Shown here: piece by piece, positions 27,501-39,500 of the stretch
Layout of the letters: each line of letters opens with the position of its first letter
Numbering within the stretch: position 1 is the stretch's first letter
Source: Macrothele yani
Taxonomy: Eukaryota > Arthropoda > Arachnida > Araneae > Macrothelidae
Assembly (NCBI GenBank): GCA_039090855.1
Contig: CM077022.1
Coordinates: 70,332,971 to 70,396,970, forward strand
DNA: 64,000 bases
Direction: 5' to 3'
The notes under the pieces: generated by a model
Database searches by the model: none
What the model was told of the DNA's origin: nothing
What the model saw: only the letters and a program-made list of their open reading frames with translations
Position numbers and translations under genes: made by a program

Positions 27501-30500
27501 ATTCTAACATAGCTCTTCCTGTACTCAGTAGCTAACAAAAACACGCAAAAAAATATTCAAAGGAGAAATGCTGATTCTAAAAGAAACCCAAAAGGCAGTT
27601 CGGTATTAAAGCCCAATATGTTCATTTGTTAGGGCTCTTAGAGTGAAAGTGTTTGAATTCAATGTTCTTTTTGTTTCAAATGGTACAAGTACTGGAGTAT
27701 ATCGTTAATGATAGTACAGCACTATTGCTCACGTGGGATGCATGTTCTGATAATTCTGAAAACGACAGAGTTACTACACGTAAGTGTAAAAAGCATTTCT
27801 CTTTTCCGCTTCTATTTCTCAATAAACGTAAGGCACGTTCCTAAGGGTAAGCTAATAATCTTTTAGAAAACGGAGCCTATGCAATTATTTAATTTTACAC
27901 ATTGCCACAGAATCAGCGATGCAGAGATTGACTGACAGGACTAAAAAGTTTTATGTTAAACTCTCACAAAGAAATGTTTGCATAATTAGCTATACCAAAA
28001 ATGTGCATGTTTTCACATTCGAAATTTATATGAGGAATAAGTAACTATGCACAATTTCATTTATGCTCGGTTTCACAGAAATAGCAGTTACTAAGACTTT
28101 GCGACAGGTACTCTTAGAAATTTGCTGTTGGAAACTGATACATCACTTAAGCAAAATTTGTGATTAAAAGTAATTTTGTGATGAAACATTTGCTCACCAA
28201 TGCTTTCGACAAAGTTTTGGAACACAGCGATAGGTATGAGTTTCCATTCAGTACAAAGTGCTGCCGCTAACTGTTGCTTAGTAGTAGGCCTTGGTACAAA
28301 ACTTCTTATGCGGCGCTCTGATAAATCCATAGGTCCTCTATGGGATTAAGATCAGGGCTCTGTACTGCCCAGTTCACACACGATAAGGAATTATCGTCAA
28401 ACCACGCCGCAACAGTCCTTGCTTTATGGCTCGGTGCATTTTCTTGTTGGTACCAAAAAGCCTCGGTTTCACAATATTGTTGGTAAGGGCATAATTGTAC
28501 AGAATATCGAGGTAGACGTCCTGGTTAACAGGTTTGTCTACGATAACCAATGAGCCCGGACCATACCACGAAAAATACGCCCACACGAGTACACTGCCAG
28601 CTCCAAAATTGTCCGTACGAACAGTACATTGTGGTAAATAGCGTTCCCCCAGCTGCCGCCATACCCACACACGGTCATCATACTGATGGATCGTGTATCT
28701 GGATTCATCAGTCCATAGGACCTGTTTCCATTCATGTACCGTCCACTATAAATGTTCTTTACACCATGATAAACGACGAGTAGCATTCCGAGTGGGGATG
28801 AAAAACTTATGAGCAGCCACACGATCACTGTAACCCATGGAATGAAGTTCTCTGCGAATGGTACGTGTACATACCGAGGTTCCAGCATTTTTACTCACCT
28901 GTATAATGCCGCCCCGGTGGTGCAGTGGTCTAAGCGATGGCCTCTGATCATTCGTCCGAACGGGGTCCGGGTTCGAATCCCGGTGAGGCATGGATGTTGT
29001 GTTTATCTTGCGGCACTGGCTCTTTCCCTTCCTTGGAACCAGTGACCCTAAATTAGGGACGGGCGACTGCTTATAGCCCATTGAGTTGCTCACGGTGGTC
29101 GTTAAACCTCCAATCAAACAAACAAACTCACCTGTACACTGAGGTTTTGTGCACTACTCCGTCGATTAGTTGTAGCGACTCTCCTGAGGCTTCGGCGTCC
29201 TCTATCACTGATTTTCTTTGGTCTGCCACTACGTTTTGCTGCTTCAGGCACACCATGTGTCTTCCACTTATTCAGTACATCCAAAACAGTTGACTTGGGT
29301 ATGTTTAAACGCCTTTCGGGTTCTCTTATGGACAACCCGCTAATATAACACCCAACAATCTTTCTTTTCTCAAAGTCAGTTCTCTCCGGCCGCGAAATTT
29401 TCTCTCAACCTCGCAGTGCGATATGATCGCGGTCAGCTTCAGGCTTGTTTTTATACCTTTTGCAGCTGTACCGCGCATCTTAACAGCACAGCGGGTTCGT
29501 TGATTTGCATTTGAAGGGGTGTACGGTGACTTTTGTCAATATAGTGTATATTCGAAAAAGACGCAGATATCTCGGTTCTGGATAGAAGATTTGTTAGGTG
29601 AGTCCTTTCTAATTACAAATATGCTTCTCTTAAAAACACACGTGATAATTACATTAGTAAAACTATCCTAATAATCTGAATACGTAGGTCATTTCAAACG
29701 TTTTGCCCACTGCGCAGGCGCTGCCAGTAGAATGATGCAATCGTTGCGCTAGTTGTGTCTACCTTTGCTGGCTAGTTTGTTCCTGTTCCGAAAAATTCTG
29801 TCTAGAAATGGAGGGAGATAGTGAGTCAGGTCAGATCACGCGTAGCGTCCTGCAATCCTACAATAAAATTAGAATTTTGTAAGGAAAATCCCCAACTGAA
29901 ATTTCATAAAGCTTTGTATGAAGTTTGTGGGGTTAGTGTAGTGGATCGTAACACAGAGTCACGGTGGGCTTCTCATTTCCAAGGTCGGGAAAGCATCGAA
30001 GAAGCTGCCGTCCATAAGATGCAACGGACGACACTTCTGTGGTTATCGTCAACAGCATCTTGGAAGAAGATCGACGGAAAACATGTGAAGAGATTGCATA
30101 TGAAACAAACATGTCTACCGCTTCAGTTTTCAGAATCTTAACTGAAAAATTACGGAAGAAAGAAATGGCTGCCAAATGGGTTCCGCATAATCTGAGTAAA
30201 GGGCAGCAAGCAGTTCGCAAAGGGATCGCAGAAGAATTGCTTCAGTGGTACGAGACAGAAGGCCAGCAGTTTTTGGAGAGGATTGTTGCTGTAGAAGTAA
30301 CCTGAATACGAGATTTTGAACCAGAACTGAAATCTCAGTCCGTTTAGTAGAAACATCCAGAATCCTTGCGCCAGAAGAAATTCGTCCGCGTACAACCGAA
30401 GGTTAAGCTGATGATGATTACGGCCTATGACAAGGTTGGAGTGATAGCAACAGACAGAGAGGGGACCACTGTAACCGCAGAATACTAAAGAAAGTTTCTG

Positions 30501-33500
30501 AAAAATGGTTGGTATGTATCTAATATGACAAGGTTGGAGTGATAGCAACAGACAGAGAGGGGACCACTGTAACAGCAGAATACTACAGAAAGTTTCTTCA
30601 AAATGGTTGGTATGCATCTAATATGACAAGGTTAGAGTGATAGCAACAGACAGAGAAGGGACCACTGTAACAGCAGAATACTACAGAAAGTTTCTGCAAA
30701 ATGGTTGGTATGCATCTAATATGACAAGGTTGGAATGATAGCAACAGACAGAGAGGGAACCACTGTAACAGCAGAATACTACAGAAAGTTTCTGCAAAAT
30801 GGTTGGTATGCATCTAATATGACAAGGTTGGAATGATAGCAACAGACAGAGAGGGGACCACTGCAACAGCAGAATACTACAGAAAGTTTCTGCAAAATGG
30901 TTGGTATGTATCTAATATGACAAGGTTGGAGTGATAGCAGCAGACAGAAACTGCAGAAACTTTCTGTAGAATACTACAGAAAGTTTCTGCAAAATGGTTG
31001 GTATGTATCTAATATGACAAGGTTGGAGTGATAGCAACAGACAGAGAGGGGACCACTGTAACAGCAGAATACTACAGAAAGTTTCTGCAAAATGTTTTGC
31101 GCCCAAAGATTCGCCAAAAAAGGCCCGACATGCTCGAAGCTGGTGCTTTCATTCTGCACAACAACGCGAGGACGTATGTTGCCCGTACAGTACGAGACAT
31201 CCTGGAAGAGTATGGATGGGAATTGCTTCCTCAAGCGCCATACAGTCCTGATATGAGCCCACCAGACTATGACTTGTTCCCAAAACTGAAGAAGCCACTC
31301 CACGGGAAACGATTCAGGATGATTTTATTGAGGTGACCCGAGTAATCTGACCCCTCAATAATGGAGGTGTCCTGACTGGAATGCAAGACTTGGCTAATTG
31401 GCGTTGGGCCGCTTTCATAAAGAAACATGGAGATTACTTCGAAGGCCTGTAAAGGTATGTTGTGAAATAAATTCGTTTTTAAGAGAGAACCCACAGTGGG
31501 CAAAACGTTTGAAATTACCTCGTGTATTGACGTAAAATAGAATTCAAAGTAAAAATTAAAGTTTCCAAGCTTTCGCACATCAACCTGATGGCTTTTTATC
31601 TTCGTTAGAAAATCCATTTGGTTGATGTGCGAAAGCTTGGAAACTTTAATTCCTACTCTACATCAAGAAATTTCGGATTACTAGTATAATTATACCACAC
31701 TCACGGACAATGAAATTTGCGCACCAAGAAGGAAGCATCGGATTGAACTGCAATTTTATGGACGTAATGATACAGGTGAATGATACACCTGATGGTAAAA
31801 ACAGAGCTTCATGACACTTACAGAGGGATCAGTGGCACGCATTCCGGTCATCTTCAATAGCACGTCGCACCGCCTCGTGCTGCGACACATGCTGCAATAC
31901 GGTCCGGCATGGAGACGAACAGACGCCTGATGTTTTCCTGCGGCAGATTGGCCTACACGAGTTGGACGGTATGCTCCAAATCCCGAACAAGGCGGCAGCC
32001 GGCGTTTTAACTGGTCTTACACATGCTCGATAGGGGACATATCCGGGAGCGGGCAGGCCATGGAAGTGTCTGGACATGACGTAGGCAGTCCTGGGCAACC
32101 CGAGCCTTGTGCGGGCAGGCATTATCCTGCTGGTATAGCGCACCTGGAATCCCGGCCAGGAATGGGAGCACATGGGGCCACAGAATTTCATCCGCATACC
32201 GCTGACCCGTCAATGATCCACGTAACACTGCTAGAGCTGATCGGCTATCGTAGGCAATGGCTCCCCAGACCATAATGCCTGCAGTGGTGGGAGGTGTGGC
32301 GCTCGATAGCGAGGTTGGGATTGTGCCGTTGACCCGGGGACCTCCACACCCGGACCCGATGATCATCTGTCCCGAAAGCGAAGCGGTACTCATCGCTAAA
32401 CACCACACGTCGCTCCGGCCTGCCACCACGGCACACGGAGCCGGCGATGTTCCGGTGTTAATGGCAGCACACGTAAGGGACGCTGGAATCTTAGATTCGC
32501 TTCCACGAGGCGTCGAGAAATGGTTCGTCGGCACACAGGAGTCGCTACATCTGTCTGTATAGTAGACCGGGTCCCCGTGGGATCCGTTCGTACCTGGAGC
32601 ACGATCCGTCGATCCTCTCTACCGGTGGTCCTCCTGGACCGTCCGCCGTGTGGCAGTGCCGTCACGTGTCCACTGCTGTCAATACAGTCGGACGGTATGG
32701 TCAGAACGATCCTTGCGGCGGGCTACACGGCTCACCGATCACCCTGCGGTTTTCAGCCAGATGATCAGGCCTTTCTCAAAGTCGGTAAGTTGCGTAAATC
32801 GACGTCTCTGGCGTCTACCCGGTATTCTTGTCACTCTGTACTCTTGCTTGCGCCGGCCGATGCTTTTCTTTTTCATGGGGCATCAACTGCACGCCGGTTT
32901 ATAAAGCTGCAGGTTCGTGCTTGCAGAGCCACCACAGCTTGTACGGTCATGCGGTCTCGCACCAAACGTGGATCATTTGCATACCAGCACGAACTCTAGC
33001 TATTTGCAAAGTTTCGCGCTTATAGCATGGTTTCTTCTTGGTGCGCAAATTTGATTGTCTGTGAGTGTATTTAAGTACAGTTGGTGTACAGTTCCTTGTT
33101 ACTAAATTAGAATTCAAAGTTTCCAAGCTTTTGTACATCAACCAGATGGCTTTTTCATGAAAGGTAGACAGCAAACTGCAAAATTAATAATAGGTCACTT
33201 CAACAATTTAAACACAGTGTCGTAACTAGACAATAAACGAGTAAATGAGAATGTAATTATTCATTCAAAGACACGAAGGCTAATGAAAGCTAGTGCTGTT
33301 AATCACCTTGCCGCAGCTACTGTAGATCATTGGTTGGTTCTTCTTAAATGAACACCATTGCTGATATTATTAATGATATGATGAATTTCATTTTTTGCTG
33401 TGTCAGTGTGTGAATCGCTGTTAAAGATCAGAATACTTTTCATTTTAATAAAAATTACTGTTGCGTAAAATTTTGATTTGCACTTTAATCGCTTGCTCTT

Positions 33501-36500
33501 TGTGATGTCCTCCTTCATGTACGCTACTCTCTGGGATGTTGTCGCCACCATCAAAGGCGATGAAATTTCCATGGTGTGTGGTACACAACGATGAATCTTA
33601 AGAATATTCAGATTGTGCGGCAACTTTTAATGGGTTACAGCTTTTATAGGCCAACAAATGCAAAAGTAAAAAAAAAAAAAAAAATATAAGTAAATATCTT
33701 ATTTTTACCCACCTGCTCTATGAAGAAGGACAGCTCTTCCAGATGTGTCTCGATAAGGTAACAGACCCGTAATATTTTTCTTCCATATTTCCTTGACAGG
33801 AGCAATACTAGATATGGATTGAAAATAAGTGTACTTTGACTTCAGTTTCACAAAGTTCCGAATCAGAGAGCAACTCTTTTCAGGATCGAATTTTTTTGAC
33901 CTCAGAAACGTCAGGAGGAACTCATTGTCATTGACGAACTTTGCATCCTTGTTTTCGGCTATGAAAAAGAAAACAAGTTAGTAAAATCATGCAATGCATT
34001 GATTATGATACGCTTTCCAACGTACCAGAAATTATTACTCAAGTTATAAGGATAATGGCTGTGGAATAAATCTCACTCTTGTGCCCAGACCTTTGACCCC
34101 ATTTCGATGGTATCAAACAGAATTGGTTCAGTATACCTCCGGAACGACATACTAAAGTTTTGTATCAATAGAAGCATTTTTAGTCAGGATAATGGCTATG
34201 GAATAAATCTCGCTCCTGTGCCCTGACCTTTAATACCATTTCGATTATATTAAACAGAACCGGTTCATTACATATCCGGAACAACATGCTAAAGTTTCGT
34301 CGCAATCAAAACATTTTTACGTAAGTTATGACTCATAAGGGCAATGGAATGGATCCCGCTCCTATGTCCTAACCTTTGACCCCATTTCTCCCATTTTCAA
34401 TAGAATTTGTTCCCATGTGTTCCCCTACCACATACTAAAATTTCATCGTAATCGAACCATTTTAACAAAAGTTATGACGCATAATGGCAATGGAATGGAT
34501 CCCACTCCTATGTCCTGATCTTTGACCTCATTTCGCCCATTTTCAATAAGGTTCGTCCACAGGTGGTCCCCTACCACATACTAAAATTTCATCGATATCG
34601 AACCATTTTTACGCGAGTTATCGTGCAGACGGACGAACGGACATAGCTGGAGCATATATGCTTCTTCAACGTACGGTTGGAAAGCGTAAAAGGTGTCAAA
34701 ATTGCAAAAAGGTTCACAATTACTGTTTAACTACTCGTTAGATAGGGCCGTAGCTAGCACTCATAGTCAGCGGGAAGGCTGAAGACACATCTGGGGGGGT
34801 GCTCTATCTTCAACGACAAACTATATTTCCCTAGGAATACAGATGCAAGTATTGCATTGCATTTCCGTTCGTTTTGTTAATTTACTTCACTAGCGAACAG
34901 TTTCTCCACGCCTAAAAGTAAACAAAAAAAATGAAATTCAAAATGTGAAAGGGGGAGAAAACTGAACTTTCTTGAAGTATAAAAAATAAATCGCACGTCA
35001 GAATTTGTTTGCGGTGGCCGAGTTGAAGGATCATTATCGCCGGAGGAAAGATAACTCCCAACTTGCACGAAAAAACTAGTTATTTTTAAGTTTACTAATC
35101 TGATTCTTTTCTGTAGATCCGCGCAATGGCATAAACGAGTTACTGATGTTGAAATTCAGCTCTTATCCATCATTAATCACGTATTCTTCTTAGCTGATGC
35201 ACAGAGGTAGTCTCTTCTTACCGTAGAAAACAACCAAAGCTCTCTTCCCTGTAGCACAGTAATGTCGAATCTATGTCGGTGTTTGCCGTCCCGGTGGCGC
35301 AGTGGTCTAAGGCGTTGGCCTCTGATCATTCGTCCGAAGGGGGTCCGGGTTCGAATCCCGGTGAGGCATGGATGTTGTGTTTGTCTTACGGCACTGGCTC
35401 TCTCCCTTCCCTGGAACCAGTGACCTTAAATTAGGGACGGGCGACTGCTTATAGCCCATTGAGTTGCTCACGGTGGTCGTTAAACCTCCAATAAAAAAAA
35501 AATGTCGGTGTTTGGTTACCAGGTGTTTATTACGTCGAGGCATAGTTTTCGACGTAAAATCGATGAGACGAAACGTCAAGAAAAATAATTTCATTGAATT
35601 TCAGTATACACGTAGACGGTTTTACGCAGTTTATCCCTTTAGTTCCATTAGATCGAATAATCGATGTTTTTATGCGATCTGTAAGCATCGCGCGCATGCT
35701 CCTTTGCAACCATTACGCCAAACAAACTTTTTGGATGCTGGGGTGTTGGTCGGTTGTATCATTTCTGTTGTAAGACGAGATTCTTACCTGTCTCCTTTTT
35801 CGCCGGTAAGTTAAAAGTTGTTCCCTTTGCTTAAGTATGTTTATAAGAAGTTGAGTCTCGTTCCTGTAAGTAAAATTACTTTTTAAGATATATAATTTGT
35901 ACGTACGCATAACCCAATTAGGGATAGGCCTAGCGCAATGCTGACAGATCACCAAAAATTCTGTGAAGTTTTTGAGAATTATGTATCTTTTCGAATGCGT
36001 CCGAAAAGACTTGGCCGCCCCAGTGGCGCAGTGGTCTAAGCGATGGCCTCTGATCGTTCGTCCGAAAGGGGTCCGGGTTCGAATCCCGGTGAGGCATGGA
36101 TGTTGTGTTTGTCTTACGGCACTGGCTTTCTCTCCCTTCCCTGGAACCAGTGACCCTAAATTAGGGACGGGTGACTGCTTATAGCCCATTGAGTTGCTCA
36201 CGGTTGTCGTTAAACCTTCAATCAAAAAAAAAAAAAAAAAAAGAAAAGACTTGCATATTGAAACAATAAAAAAAATTGTACGATCTTTTAATTGTAGACA
36301 GCGTCGTAGAATCGCACTTCAAATACGAATACATTCTTCGTTTTATGCCACGATTAAAAGTTTAGAATTTCATGTTTCAACATCTAAAATGTAGAGTAAA
36401 CGTAAATTTGACATTACAACAGTACTTGAATCGATAACTAAACTGCGTAATATCAACGTAGAATCGACATCTACCCTACGTAGCAACGATGTATATGTTT

Positions 36501-39500
36501 CCCTCGAAAGGTCGAATATTCTACTGTTGACTTGATATCGACTTAGTAGGTACAAAATTCCACCTCGAAAAGACGTAACAAAAGTGAACATGGATATCTA
36601 TATTCGACGTTTCATATCGACCAAAAATCGATCAAAAATTTGACGTCTAATCGATATAATGTGCCACCGGGGCTTTTCTGCTCAAAACCCAAAGGCCCTC
36701 ATATTCTTCCCAATATAAACACTTCTCGTACACGTGCATCGCAAAACCACGCCTACTGACAGCAAAACAATGAACAGAAAGAAGTTGAAAAAGCTTTCTC
36801 TCTCTCGCTCAAAGATTTCTCTTCAGCATCGTTTAACATCGCCTAAAGGGATACATTCAGCTAAAAACGTACCAATGACAACACTTCTCTGTAGGCAGTT
36901 AACAACGGATCTAAAGTGGCAGCCATTGCATGCCATTGTTCTGTCTGTGGTTGGGACGCCTAAAAGATGAACAACCACAACTGGCAAATTAGGGAACTTT
37001 TGCTTTACGAGTTTGAACTCTGCCATAACGCTGCTCAAGCAACACGAAACATTTGTCATGCCAAAGGGTAAGGTTCCGTGGACCACAGCACCGCAACCAG
37101 ATGGTTCAAGAAATTTCGTTCAGCCACCTCGACGATCAGGCAATGTCAGGTAGGCTGCGAACCCTGGATTCGGAGGCTGTGCGCCAGGCCGTAGAAGCAA
37201 ATCCGACAACCAGCACTCGGAGATTATCAGGAGAGCTGGGCATATCACAGACCACCGTGGTTCAGGAGCTACCGCATTGTCCCTCACGAACTGACGCCAG
37301 CTGAAAGAAATCGCCGAGTAGAAGTGTGCACGAAACTCCTAGAAAACCCATGCGATGTACGTTTCATCAAAAGAATTGTTACGTGTGATGAAAATTAGGT
37401 CTATTTCCGTAATCCTAACACACAACGGCAGTGGTAGAGCCTGGGCCAGCTTCCTGAACCTGTTGCCAAACGTGGGAGCTTCGATCAGAAGGTGATGCTC
37501 TGCGTTTGGTGGAAATTCGAGGGGATAATCCATTACGAATTTGTTTCAGACGGTCGGGCCATGGCACTCCTAATGCCTTCAGGAAAAGTTTAAACATGAG
37601 AGACATGAATTTCTAACTATACATCAAAGCTTACAGTTTAAATGATGACTATTGAATTAATTAAGGTATCCCCACTACGTTGAAAAGGTCGTTTTGTGCC
37701 AAATTTCACATTATGTAAAAATGCGTTCATTTTAAAGCCTCATTCTTTAGGATTCCAAAACTGCCTTTGTTTCTTGCCTACGATGAATAGATACAGAGTT
37801 ATAGCAATCGGAATATCTAAATCCACGTGTCAAACGAACGGGAAGTGACACTTGAAACGCGTTTTTTGCAGGATGAGATTTTCGTCCCGAACTCTTTACG
37901 GAAAACCTGATAACCGCAAAAGGTGTGTAAATAAATTGACGAAACTTGGTATACATCTTTCTTACAATGTTGTGCATGCAATGAACTAAACGTTTTGCTG
38001 TTTGTCAGTTCAAAGTTAGGTTATAGCTATTTAGATTCAACATAGTGAGGAAATTTGTCGAAAATTCGCATTAATGCATGTAGGAATGAGTGTATCTCAG
38101 TAGAGATGGCTCAATTTTAGGAGCCCTGGCCCGCCCGGATCCAAAGGCTTAGGGCCCGGTCCGGCCCGCTTTCTTTGATTACATGTGTTTGCTGAGCTCG
38201 GGCCCGGATTCTTGGAAAATTTTGCTTATCAAGGCTTGCATTTATGCATTATACACTGGCCAAAGATATGGCCCAATCTAGATAAATGGGAATGTGATTT
38301 TTTCCCAGTTTTTCGATACCAGACTACCTTAAACTAATCCTTGCTTGGGCCATAGCTTTGGACAATGCATAATGCAAGTCTTGCTAAGCAAAATTTGTCT
38401 TGCAATGGCAGCTAGCTTAGGAAATTGAAAATCCTTCGACCATGGTAACAAATCCACAATGAAATTCAACACGTGTAATTCAACCGGGCTCGGAATTACA
38501 CGTGTTGAATTAATTACAGTAATGAAATTCAAGACGTGTAATTCCGAGCCCGGGCCCGGGTTTTTCGGTAGTTAATGAGTACTGAGCCCGCCCGGGCCCG
38601 AGCTCATCTCTATATCTCAGCAGTGTTTAGGAACATCACTTACCTTTTAGTTCACTGCATAGATAATAGTCATGCGCATATACTGATGCAAAAAATGCCA
38701 TCATATATATGTAACGTTTTTATTTAGAGCCTTTACCGTAAACGACATATTTTTTTAAATTCTTTCACAAATTTCCCAATTTCTTGAAAATTTATATTGT
38801 TATCATTTTTTTTAAAGTTTATGTGTTTCTGTGTGTTACTTCCTCCTTAAAAACAAATTACCCATCCTTGCATTTTTTCAAAAAAAGTGCTCCCAACGTA
38901 GTGGGATTCCTTAAATTCAAGTAACATTGCAAATTACGTAATCTCACATATATTTACATAAATTGTTTGAAATTAACAATCAACTATAATTACATATTGT
39001 ATAACAATGCTACTTGTTGAATTACACTCATTGTCATAAAAATCCGCGCACCAAGAAGGAGACGTCGGGTTGAAATGAGATTTTAGTAGTGAGATGGTAC
39101 ATACCAAGAACAGAAGTGATTACAATATCACAGCAGCAGGACGATTTCCCGCGGATATACGGTACACATTCCGGTCAGCGTTAGTACCGCGTCGACCAAC
39201 TCATACATGCGATGATACGGTCCGGCATGGAGTCAAAAAGACGCCGTATGTTATCATGGGACAGATTGGCCCACACTTCTTGCAACTGATGCTCTAAATC
39301 CAGAACACTGGGACATGGAGAAAGCTCGCGTCCCATCTGGTCCCACGCGAGAGATCAGGCGATCTGGCAGGCCATGGAAGCGTCGAACTATGACGCAGAC
39401 AGTCCTGGAAAACCCGAGCTGTTTGCGGACGGGCGTTATCTTGTTGGAAAATGGCTCCGGGCCTCCCTGCCAGGAAAGGCAGCACATAGGGCCGCAGGAT

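Noticed and set aside
30429..31090. Regular direct repeats suggesting a CRISPR array
   Set aside because: Units are contiguous with no unique spacers, lie within a mariner gene, and the genome is eukaryotic.
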